The notes under the pieces are model-generated. The model made no database searches. It was given only the letters and a program-made list of their open reading frames with translations, and was not told the DNA's origin. A DNA stretch of 64,000 nt from Oncomelania hupensis. Taxonomy: Eukaryota > Mollusca > Gastropoda > Littorinimorpha > Pomatiopsidae. Every line of letters starts with the position of its first letter. The stretch's first letter is position 1. The DNA lies in NCBI GenBank assembly GCA_036898135.1, contig CM072515.1, forward strand, positions 49,208,534-49,272,533, written 5' to 3'. The position numbers and the translations under genes are program-made. Below, piece by piece: positions 34,862 to 45,253 of the stretch.

Positions 34862-35494
34862 TGTTACGTTGAAACGCACACGATAGTTCTTGTGTGACGC
34901 GCGCGATAGATCTGTTCGTTTTATTTTGCAAGGCATGCAATAATAGAGTGTATTTACCTTTGATTTGATTTTGCGTTGTTATTAGAAGAAGCTTTGTATA
35001 ACGTTGATAATTTTAGTTGCTCGATATTATTTGAGAATTTTCTCGAGTCAGTTGTTTACTATCGATCGAAGCGTATGGATAGTTCTAGTGGTAACCATGG
35101 AAGCTTCCATTCCAAATAGGGTTGTATGACGTGAGACAGTGATGATGAAATTACTTTGATTGGTTGTGGTGTTTATGTGGGGTATTCTCGCTTGTTCTAA
35201 GAGAGAGAGAAACCATCGTCCCCTATATGCTTAATGTGTCCGAGGACGTAAATTTTACTCAAAAAAAAAAAAAGAAAAAAAAAAGAGAGAGTTGAAAGTA
35301 AAAAGTTGAGAGTGGAAAAAGCGATTGTATGCAGTGTTGATGTATGCTGAATAAAGTTGGAAAACTACATACGAAGACTTTGCCTTGTTGCTGAGTGAGC
35401 AGGCTGCGTGGATAAACGAATCTGGGTTACACTTTATCAGGTTTCAAGCATCGGGGCTGAATCAACTGATAAAAAAACAACATCGAGTGTAACA
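34862..35494 (+). repeat. 3' LTR of Ty3/gypsy copy 1
   Basis: It starts TGTTACGTTGAAACGC and ends GAGTGTAACA, followed by the CGGTC target duplication. Most of it matches the 5' LTR closely. However, the TATA-bearing segment of the 5' LTR is replaced by about 85 unrelated bases (about 35199-35284) that end in an A-rich tract. Confidence 0.93.
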
Positions 35495-35559
35495 CGGTCG
35501 TATGTTGGAGAAAGCCGTTTAAGAGAGGGTCTCAAAACGGAGGTTTTACTGTAATAACA

Positions 35560-36024
35560 AATTGTTAATTGGAATTAATTCGGCTTAAAAATGTTGTCAC
35601 ATCGCATATCTTTCTAATTCTGTAAAACGCTACCTTATATGGAATGCAATGCCGAATATGGTTTTGTGCACCATTTTATTGTCTAATATTTATAATGTGT
35701 ATTCAGACCGGGCATAACATGAAATGAATATAAAAGATGTAACATAAGGTAAACATTAATATTCTTTTCCTAACAGATTTGAGCACATTATAAATTGTGG
35801 GATCTTCTGCGGTTGGATACGCTTGACACATATTTACGAATTCGGACATATGGTATTATGTGTCTGTTTCTCTTCATAACATCCTCTTGCTGTTTAGTAA
35901 CATTTCTGACCAGATGTGGATCAGTTTACAAAATATCCAATAAAAATCATAATAAGCTAACACATTATATATCTATATATATATATTTACAAAATATCCA
36001 GTAAAAATCATAATAAGCTAACAC

Positions 36025-36086
<62 letters not shown>

Positions 36087-38375
36087 TATATAGATATATA
36101 GATATATATATAGATATATATAGATATAATTTAAAATATCGTGTTTATATGAAAGAAGGGCATTCGATCGATTGATTTATTGTTGCTTTAGGTCCAGCGG
36201 ACTCTCTTAAACGTTCTGAAACTTTCTCCAGATGTTTGGGGAAAATCAGTGCAGGCCCTAACAGCATTAAATATAATTAGTGAATAATTTAAATCGGTCA
36301 AGTCATTTTGAGATCATACTAAAAACATGTTTTGAATAGAAAAGTCAACTTTATACCGATACTAAATGATTGACCATGAGTTGAAGTACCTGCATACTAA
36401 AAATCTTTTAAATCGGTTAAGTCGCTTTTGAGATATGGAGAGAAACGTATTTGGCAAAGATTTTACCCCAGCGACCTTGACCTTTGAGATTGAGCAAATA
36501 CGGTGCAAGAGTAGCTGGTCACCAACCTAGGAAATGTTCCTATGAAAACTGGTCAAAATCTATTCCTGAGATATGGCGCGTGTGGAACCGACCAATTGAC
36601 CGTAAGACCGACATTTGGGCTCGTTCTGATTCCCGATTATTTCAAAGAATTTTCAGATATTATCTTTAAATACAAAAAGTAGTCTATTCTTGTGTGAACA
36701 GTTTTGTTTTCTTGTGTGAACAGTTTTGTTTTCATAACAATTCACAAAAGGTGTCATCCGAAACATTATCTTTCCTTTGCAAGGTAGTTATTTTATTCAT
36801 AGTCTTCATAGTCGCAGAGTATAAAACAGTTGTGGCCAGGATGCATGACTACCATCTACTGTTAAGATACAAAACGATGGCTTGCTTGTACACGAAGAGC
36901 TAAAAAAATAAAGTGCGTTTCCTGTATTTTAATCCCAGGACTTGTAATGGGCAGGAGTTAAAAAAAGATGAAATTGGCCGGGACCCAGGGGTTGCCTAGG
37001 CGCTGGTAGAGAGTGCAGAGAAATCCGTACCCCTCCCTCATCCTCCCTCTTCACCGGCGAATACGAATTGTTGCATTTTAATCGTGCAGTTTTGATGACA
37101 CAAAAAATTACATAGTTTAGGAAAGACTTTCTTGCTTGCACACAGCTGAACTCTTGAAGTAGCCTGTCTTTATCGATGCATAGCTTATAGTTAGACTATT
37201 ATTCGCCAACAAAGTCCAACTACAAGTGTAAGTTTAAACACACATTGGTGCCCATCTGAGAGTCCCTATTCACCAATTACGTCCAAATTTAGTTTAAAAT
37301 TCCTTTCATTATGATGCATAACCAAAATCTTGAAACAATGTTTTCACTGGCAATTGTTTAGTTAGTATGTATGAAGAATTTAGGGAGATTGGTTTATTTG
37401 TAACTGCAGTTTCTTTAAACAGGTTTTTGAGGTGCTTTACCAACACTGACTGAATGCTGGGTGCATCACACTGGCTTTACAGATTGTGTATCAGCAACAC
37501 CGACTGAAGGTTGAAAGATGCACAATGACTTCACAGATTGTGCATCAATAAAACTGGCTGAAGGCAGAGTGCTGCACACTTGCCTTACAGTTGCATGAGA
37601 TTGCTTAGCTTTTTTTTAGCCTCAGACAGCAAGTTCTCCATTGCTCGTATTTGATTTCCGACAGGCACACTGTACAAAATGCTGTTCCATTTCTTGAGAT
37701 CTTCTTTGTGTCCGGGGACGTTAATTTACTTCAACATTGAGATCTTCTTCAAATGTTATCCTAGTCGTTCAACACCCACTTCTTTTTCCATCCACTCCCA
37801 CCTCACGCCTTTATCATCAACTGCCTCGCCACGCGCGAACAATGTGTCGCATCCATTTTACCGGCTACGATTCAAACACGCGCATGCGCAGTTCCGTGTT
37901 TCCGTTTGGCTTGAGGACAGTCACACGAACAAAACACATTTTCATTGGAGGAAAATCGTTTTCAAGCTTTTTTGTTCCACGGAAAGCCATACTGTTCTCT
38001 GAGAAAATATTTTTTACAATAGTGGAAATCCGCTGAACCGCGGAAAATTATAAGCCCTGTAATCTGAAAGTCGCTTTCATATACTGTTATTGCAGTAGTC
38101 AGATTCTATGAAACTGATTTGACAGTTAAAATAAAGAGTGACGAGTATTTTTAGAGCAGCGAAAGGAATCGCTATGTCGTAATGTGCGAATTTTCCACAA
38201 CCTACATTACCTGCGAAAGGTTTACCAAACAGTTATCATACTCTTGACAGCTTCAGTACAAAAACAAGATGGCGAGCCATTCAAATGTATTTCCAAATAC
38301 AGTACTAGAATAAAACTCGTACCCTAAATAGATTCTGATTTGGTAAAACGGTTGGAAGGAATTACATAAAACCTG
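35560..38375. other. Non-coding with (AT)n and small repeats
   Basis: It contains (AT)n/(GATATA)n at about 36027-36125 and a 28-base fragment of family R585 at 36178-36205 (TGCTTTAGGTCCAGCGGACT). A diverged tandem repeat of about 65 bases in three units lies at 37440-37590 (CTGAATGCTGGGTGC / CTGAAGGTTGAAAGATGCAC type). No gene is recognised. Confidence 0.5.
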
Positions 38376-38379
38376 GCCT

Positions 38380-38890
38380 TCGGAGGACTCTCCTTCAGTG
38401 GGCTAAAAGATCTACTGAAGCAACCCTAATGGTAACACTGAAGGCAGTCCACCAGCCGGTCACTTTACAATAAAGGCATCCCATGCAGGGGATGCCGAGT
38501 CTGTACTCTAATTTATCGAACCCCCGTTTACAAAAACAAAATAGAATATAAACATCATTATAAAATATGAACAAAACACATACATATAAAATGCCTACAT
38601 TCCTCAATAATGATACCATAGAGGGCCCTAGTGACCATTTGGCAGAAAGCGTCCAATATGCCAAAGCTGACACAACAGACCCCTACACAGATGAGGAGTT
38701 TTGGGAGACTCTTCAAGAAAAAAGGTAGGTGACTAGTCCAGGCAAGGAGATGGAAGATCGTAGATTGATAGAACAGATTAGGAACGAGAAAGAACAAATG
38801 AGAATGACAAAAACAGTAGTAATTTAAAGCACTAAATTTTCACACATGGGGATACTATTTATATAGAAAACCCCGGCACCCCAGCGTGGG
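38380..38890 (-). mobile_element. Retroposon family R585, copy 3
   Basis: Minus-strand unit related to 22056-22644, with the same 5' segment (CGCTGGGGTGCCGGGGTTTT ... TATAAATAGTATCC) and the shared coding-like block LFCFCKRGFDKLEYRL, GCLYCKVTGWW. The 3' end is altered and I see no clear target duplication. Confidence 0.78.
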
Positions 38891-39318
38891 TAGATATTTC
38901 ATAGTCTAAGAAAAGCTTTTGAATAAAGTACAAAAGAAGTCATATCTTGCTTTTTAAATTACGTCACTTCAGGTACATACAGGTAAACAGTATTGTTTTC
39001 TGAAGGAGCGAGTATCCAATAAAGAAGATCCTTAGTTTTGGCGCCTCAGATGCATGGGTCTAAAACCACATCGTTCTGTGTATGAGGGTCTAGTTGATAA
39101 AAGTGAAATGTTTTTAGTTTATTTCGCCAGATGCTTGGAAACAGAAATTATTCTATAACAGTCGGCCCCTGTGAGAAAATTATCCACCAGATTAGGTGTG
39201 CTTTAGCGCCAGGGTCCATCAATCGGCACATTATGCATGCAACTAACCCTTCCCTCCCACCTCTACACATCCTTCTACTGTGGTCCACCAACCCGTAGCC
39301 ACCGAAACAAAACGGGTT

Positions 39319-39393
<75 letters not shown>

Positions 39394-39796
39394 TTAATTG
39401 GTGCTGGTTTGTAAAAGCGTTATTTTTTTTTATTAGCAGTTACGTAAATGAGTTCGTATTTGTTTGATAACGGTATTAACACACAACAGAAACGACCGTG
39501 AAACTAACATTCTGGTTTTAGTTTGCTTGTTTTCCAATTATTTTGAAGTTGTGTATACTGTTATTGTAGTTGTGTTGGTATAATTCTACGAGTTGTTGGT
39601 GTGGCTGTCTTTCTTTGTCTTTTCCAGTAATATAAATCGATCACCCAGACTACAATTGGTTGAACGATTTAGGAGCTAAGGTTAAGTTTTGGGAATGTCA
39701 AAAACTGAACCGAAACTGGAATAAAATCTTACAGTCAGTTGGAGACTGGCTGAGGGTGTATGAACAAACTCTTGTGGAAAACAAATTCATTTCGCT
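38891..39796. other. Non-coding with a (GT)n tract
   Basis: Intergenic sequence with (GT)n at about 39321-39391 and no gene recognised. Confidence 0.6.
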
Positions 39797-39945
39797 CTAG
39801 TTTTCTTGTTCTTCTTCTGGGTCAGCGTTAGCTTCGAGTTCGCGTTCTTCTTCAACACCACCTTTGTCAGCTCTTTCTTTACCTTTTTCCTATTTCTCTT
39901 CGTCTTCCTCCAACTCATCTTCCTCCTCCACCTCTTCGTCTTCTT
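39797..39945 (-). pseudogene. Severed acidic tail of coiled-coil gene 2
   Basis: Read on the minus strand after the SINE, the sequence continues in Glu/Asp codons (EDEEVEEEDELEEDEEK), reaches TAG at 39892-39890 and stays acidic to another stop at 39799-39797. The frame agrees with that of the ORF at 40361-41557 once the SINE and one copy of the 6-bp AAGAAG duplication are discounted. It is therefore very probably the original C-terminal coding region. Confidence 0.72.
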
Positions 39946-40374
39946 ATAATGTATAATAATGTTCGTTATTTGTAAAGCGCCTTAGCCTAAGGATCAAGGC
40001 GCTGGCCGATACAGGATCTAACTCAAACCGCTCGAGACGCCCACCCGCAGCCTTTGGGCGCATAGTCTGACGCCCGGACAACTGAGCACAATCCTGGGCA
40101 GCCGGGGATGGGGGAGAAGGACCAAGTGCATGCTGGGTGTGTTATTGTTACCGGCACTCATCCGTCTAGGACATGAGCGTCAGGATCTTTAAAGTCCGTT
40201 ATGATGGAATGTATGCGACACACAGACTAGACCTCGGTTTATACTCTCATCCGAAGGAGTAGGAAAACAGGAGTAAAGTGTCTTTCCCAGGGACACAACA
40301 CAATGGCCCGGCCTGGGCTCGAACCCGGGACCTTCAGATCCGCAAGCCGAAGCACTACCATTAGACCACAGTGC
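39946..40374 (-). mobile_element. tRNA-derived SINE
   Basis: The head on the minus strand reads GCACTGTGGTCTAATGGTAG (pol III A box TGGTCTAATGG) and then GGTTCGAGCCC (B box) at tRNA-like spacing. The body of about 430 bases ends in AAGGCGCTTTACAAATAACG and an AT-rich tail, a LINE-like 3' end. AAGAAG direct repeats flank it (40375-40380, 39940-39945). Confidence 0.85.
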
Positions 40375-41557
40375 CTTCTTCATCATTGCCTTTCTTATCT
40401 GCAGAGGAACAAGAAACTGATGATTTGGGGCCTATCGCTTTCCGGCGTGCAGAGCGGCGGTCTTCAATGGCTGATGTGTGTGAGTTTGACTGCGGAAAAG
40501 CGCGTCCTATTGTATGATTTCCCATGTTCTGGACTCCCATAAATTGTAGGAGCATTTGTTGCTGTGCCAACATGGCATTATGATAGACGTCTGCTGATGC
40601 ATGTATATAGTCGTCGGCTGCCGCCTGTTTTTCCTCTCTATCGTATCTGTTTTGTTCCCTCTGGACTGCCTCTTTCTCTTCGAATCTCTTTTCCATTTCC
40701 GCCTTCTCCTTCTTTAAGTCATCAATTTCTTTCTTTTTTTCTTCTCTGTTTTGTTCCCTCAGGGCTGCCTCTTTCTCTTCGAATCTCTTTTCCATTTCCG
40801 CCTTCTCCTTCTTTAAGTTATCAATTTCTTTCTTTGCGGTTTCTATTGAGACATTCAGGAAAGATTTCATATTTTCCAAGCCTTGGACTTCTTGCTGAAA
40901 CTTTGCCTTCTTCTCAACAAGTTCTAATTGTTCCTTTTCCAAGCCAGCCAGTTTGTTTTGTATGTGGTTGTTCTTAGCCTCAAGTTCCGTTTTCCAATCA
41001 CTGAGATGCCTGACATCTGTTTCTGCTGAACTGTCTGCAGCTATTAGCATATTGATTTTACTCTCATATTCGTCAACTTTCTCCTTGAGCTTGTTCATTT
41101 CTTCCATTAGCGCGTCGTTTCTTTTCTTGCTGTTGGACAAATCCGTCTCCAAAGAACTGCACGTACTGTTCGCTTTGTTGTTATTATCTCTTTCTTCATC
41201 TAGCTTCTGTGCCGAAATTTTCAGTTGTTCTTTCAAGTTCGCGTTCTGACGTTTTTCTGCAGTTAAAGCTTCATCAAGGCTACTTGATGATTTTATTAAA
41301 GTTTCGATTTTTCCTCTTAAATGTTCTGCATCACTCTTTAGCTTTGAATTTTCTTCTCTTAGAGTACCAGTGATCTGTAATTCCGTGTTCAGCGTTCCTC
41401 GAATTAAACCATTATTTCTCGCTTCATCCTCAATCTTTTGTCTAAGCCGGATTATTTCGGCAATCAAACGTTGAATTTCTTCTTTTTGTTCAGAGGTTAG
41501 CCCTTGTGCCCTTGCCGCTTTTCTTTTCATGTCCTCAGTCGACTCCGAGTTTCCCAT
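40361..41557 (-). CDS. Long coiled-coil protein 2, 398 aa, SINE-truncated
   Basis: Uninterrupted ATG-to-stop frame. It starts MGNSESTEDMKRK, fitting an N-myristoylation motif (Gly2, Ser6), which would tether it to membrane. Residues about 20-315 are continuous Glu/Lys/Leu-rich coiled coil, including a tandem 33-residue duplication (KKEIDNLKKEKAEMEKRFEE type) with a 99-base period. A region with YHNAMLAQQQMLLQFMG and a basic/Ser stretch follow. The last residues GTVV and the TAA come from the A box of a SINE. No catalytic domain is seen. It may be a distant paralog of the ORF at 28007-29290; function unknown. Confidence 0.78.
   Translation of the reverse strand: MGNSESTEDMKRKAARAQGLTSEQKEEIQRLIAEIIRLRQKIEDEARNNGLIRGTLNTELQITGTLREENSKLKSDAEHLRGKIETLIKSSSSLDEALTAEKRQNANLKEQLKISAQKLDEERDNNNKANSTCSSLETDLSNSKKRNDALMEEMNKLKEKVDEYESKINMLIAADSSAETDVRHLSDWKTELEAKNNHIQNKLAGLEKEQLELVEKKAKFQQEVQGLENMKSFLNVSIETAKKEIDNLKKEKAEMEKRFEEKEAALREQNREEKKKEIDDLKKEKAEMEKRFEEKEAVQREQNRYDREEKQAAADDYIHASADVYHNAMLAQQQMLLQFMGVQNMGNHTIGRAFPQSNSHTSAIEDRRSARRKAIGPKSSVSCSSADKKGNDEEGTVV
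40647..40844 (-). repeat. 99-bp tandem duplication in coiled-coil gene 2
   Basis: Two adjacent, nearly identical 99-base units (40647-40745 and 40746-40844). The period keeps frame (33 codons); it is slightly off the seven-residue heptad register. The near identity suggests a recent event. Confidence 0.85.
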
Positions 41558-41754
41558 TTTGACGATATAGAAGTATTCCTTTCAAGTTGTTCTGGCAATA
41601 AGCAAACGTTGGAATGACGACCAGGCTGACCTTGGAGTTGATCGCTTGAAATATATTTTCTGAAATAGAACAATGCGATCCTACCAGTTTTCATCTTTTA
41701 ATAATCTTACAAAACATTTTTTTCCCTTCAAATATACCATCAAACGTGCTAATA

Positions 41755-41787
41755 GATCTTCTTCTTCTTCTTCTTCTTCTTCTTCTT

Positions 41788-41818
<31 letters not shown>

Positions 41819-41910
41819 TTATTATTATTATTGTGATAGCAATTGTTATTTTTATTTTTATTATTATTTATTTTAAAATTATTATTTATTTATTTATTTA
41901 TTTATTTAAT
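41755..41910. repeat. (CTT)n, (ATT)n and (TTTA)n tracts
   Basis: CTT triplets at about 41757-41817, ATT triplets to about 41832 and TTTA repeats to 41910, upstream of coiled-coil gene 2. Confidence 0.93.
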
Positions 41911-42059
41911 TAATTAAACTTATTTTATGTATTAATGTGCTCCGACAATAATGGCAGAAATGTAACCATACTGGCTGAAACCATGGGGATCACGGGCTAG
42001 ATCACACTCAAAACTGTATTATCATTACTTATACTTATTTGTCACTACTTAAGATCCGA

Positions 42060-42445
42060 CTTAGTCACTGCATGAAGTCAGCAAAGTGGATTGCTGAACT
42101 CTATTTTTCCATATGGTACTGATAAAAACGAAAGCCCTATTATTAGCACAAGACATCGAAATATTAACAAGTACCGTGTCAGAAGCATAACAGATGCAAA
42201 TAGCAGCATGGAGTTCAAGAACACAGAAATGACGTCGACAAACATTTAAATTAACGTCTACAACCACAAATGGCGACGCAGACGGGGATAACTGTCCCAG
42301 GGAAGAGGCGGTAGGGACCTAAATCAACACTGAACCACCAAAGCAATCATGCTGCTATGATGGACAGCCAAAAATGGCCACTTTTATTTTGCCCATCACG
42401 CGATTCGAATGGCAGGCGAACGTCCTATCACTGAGCTACGGCGGT
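42060..42445 (-). mobile_element. Possible tRNA-derived SINE
   Basis: On the minus strand GCCGTAGCTCAGTGATAGGA followed by GTTCGCCTGCC and ATTCGAATC resembles a tRNA-Gly-like head with A and B boxes and a shortened middle. A body of about 350 bases follows. No flanking duplication was established. Confidence 0.45.
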
Positions 42446-42881
42446 GACATATAGGACTGAACGATGTTATTTCAAAAATAACGTATTATCTCGGAGGTTT
42501 AATATAAATAGTTGTCAACTAGAGATTAACATTACGTATTGGTTTCATTAAAATAATCGAACAAAACCAAGGTTATATGACGCACGTCATATTCTCGACT
42601 CTTTTAATGTGCCTTTGTCAGTGGCATATTACGCTAGTGGCTATGTGCATGAAGAAACAATCCACATGCCTTAAACTTATCCCCCAAAACTAATACCAGC
42701 ACAGTACATATATGCAATTTTACAAATTCCAATCAAGTTGCTCAGCTACATCTTGATATGACATTTTAAAAGTACAACTGTCTTTTAGCAACGAATCGAT
42801 TTACCTCGGAAGAACTCTGAAAAGAGATCATTCCAGACCCTTACGCCAATGACATCATTTTGCGTTCTATACACAGTTGCA

Positions 42882-43230
42882 AAGATTCAAGTCAGCACCA
42901 CTTTCAACGTTGGAGAAGTAGAAGCGGTTTGCTTGAAGAAGCCGCTGTACGATTTGATGATCGAGAATATCGACAGCGCGACACGACCCCGACGACCCCG
43001 ATCCAGAGTGGAGTCCTGCCTCAACTCAACACGTCGAGGTTGCGGAAGAGGATCCATTCCTTTTTCCCGATGGAGACATTACAGAGCTGCTACGAGATAA
43101 TGTGCCTACTCAGGCTCAGCCCTGCCGACCAGAGATCGTCGTGCTGTAACTACCAGGACCCAGGCCAAGAGAGACAAGACGACTACGTCATTGAAGGTCG
43201 CCGACAGCTCCAAAGCCACCATCGTGGACA
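42882..43230 (+). pseudogene. Ty3/gypsy protease end (copy 2)
   Basis: The frame begins at the KIQVSTTFNVGEVEAVCLKK block seen in copy 1, continues with LYDLMIENIDSATRP, and then breaks through small indels. The active-site part is missing. Confidence 0.75.
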
Positions 43231-43269
43231 GAGGTAAGCTAATCCAGCTCTAGGAAGCTGATAGTACTT

Positions 43270-44460
43270 TAAACAAGTACAGGAACCGCCAAGACCACTT
43301 GACCAAAGACAGTTGCACGGTCTGTTTCGAGATGAAAGCCAAGATCCTGTACAGAATCTTCCAGCACCAGAGGATCAACGGAGGGAAACCACTACGTCAA
43401 GTCTTGGTACCGTTACCCCTAAGGCGCCAAGTGTTGGAAGTAGCTCATGACTCCATCATGAAAGGTCACCTTGGCGTCAAGAAGACATCGGACAGAATCC
43501 ATGTAGCGTTCTACTGGTCAGGACTTCATGCTGACGTCAGCCGTTTCTGCCGATCATGTGACATTTGCCAGAAGACCACACCTCGAGGAATGGTCTCTAA
43601 GGTGCCTATGCAGAGGATGCACCTGATCGATCGACCTTTCAAGAGGGTGGCCTTAGACTTAATCGGCGAAATAAAACCTCCGAGTGAAGAAGGTCATCGG
43701 TGGGTAATGACCTACCTTAATGGACTATGCGACTCGGTACCCGGAAGCAGTGCTTCTGAAGAAGATTGACACTGAAACTGTGGCAGAGGCGCTGGCGAAT
43801 ATGTTCAGCAGACGTGGAGTACCCGACAAAATCCTGACAGACACAGGGACACAGTTTGTCTCCGATTGCATGAAGGAAGTCAACAGACTGCTGAGATCCG
43901 GCATTTAACTACGACACCCTATCATCCGATGTGCAACGGGCTTGTCGAGAGGTTTAATGCTACGCTAAAGTCCACCCTGAAAAAAAAACTGTGCAGCGAG
44001 CAGTCCTGACAATGGCATCGCTACATCAACGCCTTACTTGTCGCCTACAGAGAAGTACCGCAGGAGTCCACCGGCTTTTCTCCGTTCGAGCTGTTGTACG
44101 GAAGAACCATCCGAGGGCCGATGCACATCCTGAAAGAACTGTGGACGAAAGAAGTAGAAACTCCAGAGGTGAAGAACAGCTACAAGTACGTGTTTGAGCT
44201 ACGGAAGAAGCTGGAGCAGACTCTCGAGATAGCCAAAGAAAACCTGAAGAAGTCCCAGGACTGTGGAAAGCACTACTATGATCGTAGAGCTGTGAACAGG
44301 AAGTTCAAACCTGGCAACAAGGTGCTGGTGCTGCTACCTACCGATTACAATAAGTTGCTGATGCAGTGGAAAGGCGCGTATGAAGTGGAGACCGTGGTAG
44401 GGATCAACAACTACAAGGTGAAGGTCGGGCATCATTCCAAGATATATCACGCCAATCTCC
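43270..44460 (+). pseudogene. Ty3/gypsy integrase (copy 2)
   Basis: It carries the H2C2 zinc site (HDSIMKGHLGVKK, CRSCDICQK) and catalytic core pieces (ALDLIGEIK, ILTDTGTQF). Frames shift near 43715, 43900 and 43990. The GPY/F end is better kept than in copy 1 (NNYKVKVGHHSKIYHANLLK). Confidence 0.83.
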
Positions 44461-44471
44461 TTAAGCTGTAC

Positions 44472-44531
44472 AATACAATACAAGGTTATTGCTTTAGGTC
44501 CAGCGGACTCTTCCGAGCCAAATCAGGACCA
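44472..44531 (-). mobile_element. 60-bp terminal insertion of retroposon family R585
   Basis: The insert holds only the last bases of the family (TTGCTTTAGGTCCAGCGGAC in + orientation) and an (AATAC)n-like tail. Perfect 14-bp repeats TCCTTAAGCTGTAC flank it (44458-44471, 44532-44545). It is an extremely 5'-truncated retroposition event. Confidence 0.9.
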
Positions 44532-44559
44532 TCCTTAAGCTGTACGTGGAAAGACCACC

Positions 44560-45150
44560 AGAGACTGAACACGCAGCAACAGCAGCTGAGATTGACGACG
44601 GCTTTGACAGGGAGTTCATACCGAACTACTCCGCCATCACAGCACCCATGTCGGACCTGGTGCGGAAAGGCTGTCCTAACCAAGTGCAGTGGGGACCGGC
44701 GCAAGAGAAGGCATACCAGACTGCGCGCGACCTCCTTTCGAAGGATCCGGTGCTACAACTGCCTGACACTTCTAAGGAATTCGTCGTGAGAAAAGACGCA
44801 GCGGACGAAGGCATCGGTGCCATACTGATGCAAGAAAACGAAGGGAAACTATTTCCGATCAGTTACGCCAGCAAGAAGCTGTCAAGGGCTGAGAGAATTA
44901 CTCAACTATGGAGAAAGAGTGCCTTGCCATCATCATATGGGCGATCCGGAAATTCGAACTATACCGTCAAGGAGTGAAGTTCGTGTCACAGACTGAGCAC
45001 AAGCCGCTAACCTACTTGAATTCTGCCAAATTTGTGAACAGTCGCATCATGGCATGGGCTATGTACTTGCAAAACTGTGACATGCGAGTAGATCCTATTA
45101 AAGGATCGGACAATGTTGGTGCGGGCTTTCTCAGCAGAGTGTGTGAGTAA
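44560..45150 (+). pseudogene. Ty3/gypsy RNase H (copy 2)
   Basis: Begins FIPNYSAITAPMSDLVRKG, then RKDAADEGIGAILMQENEGK (the first catalytic Asp position), ISYASKKLSRAE, then after a frameshift near 44905 EKECLAIIWAIRKFELY and KPLTYLNSAKFVNSRIMAW, ending GAGFLSRV. The stop is at 45148-45150, about 100 bases before the 3' LTR, with no integrase downstream. Confidence 0.87.
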
Positions 45151-45253
45151 AGAATACCGACAGCACCCAGGCAGACTGAAATATCGGGACTGTGCATTGC
45201 GTCTCAACGTTGCTGACAGAAATGAAGTAAATTTCTTCTTATATAGGTGGTAA

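Larger units (their letters stand above)
29960..35494 (+). mobile_element. Ty3/gypsy LTR retrotransposon, copy 1 (Gmr1-like order)
   Basis: Complete LTR-to-LTR unit with 5-bp target duplications. The internal order is gag, protease, integrase, reverse transcriptase. Integrase before RT is, from memory, diagnostic of Gmr1-like elements among Ty3/gypsy. Stops, a frame change and deletions (nucleocapsid, part of RT, all RNase H) make it non-autonomous. It lies inside a Tc1/mariner-like element. Confidence 0.9.
29500..35551. mobile_element. Tc1/mariner-like (pogo/Tigger-type) non-autonomous element, split
   Basis: Inverted ends CAGTAAAACCTCCATTTTAC (left, 29500) and its counterpart CAGTAAAACCTCCGTTTTGA (right, reverse complement, ending 35551) agree at 21 of 24 positions and are flanked by TA on both sides (29498-29499, 35552-35553). 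Without the inserted Ty3/gypsy element the unit is about 510 bases and has no transposase. Internal GTCGTTTAAGAGAGGTCG motifs are repeated. A poly-T tract sits at 29577-29616. Confidence 0.78.

Noticed and set aside
40300..40375. Functional tRNA gene
   Set aside because: The tRNA-like head is joined to a ~430-bp body with a LINE-like tail and flanked by short direct repeats, which fits a SINE.
40564..41249. Plus-strand Pro/Ser/Leu-rich frames opposite coiled-coil gene 2
   Set aside because: Antisense shadows of the coiled coil and its 99-bp duplication.
42320..42445. Functional tRNA-Gly gene
   Set aside because: A and B box words are present, but the distance between them is too short for a folded tRNA.
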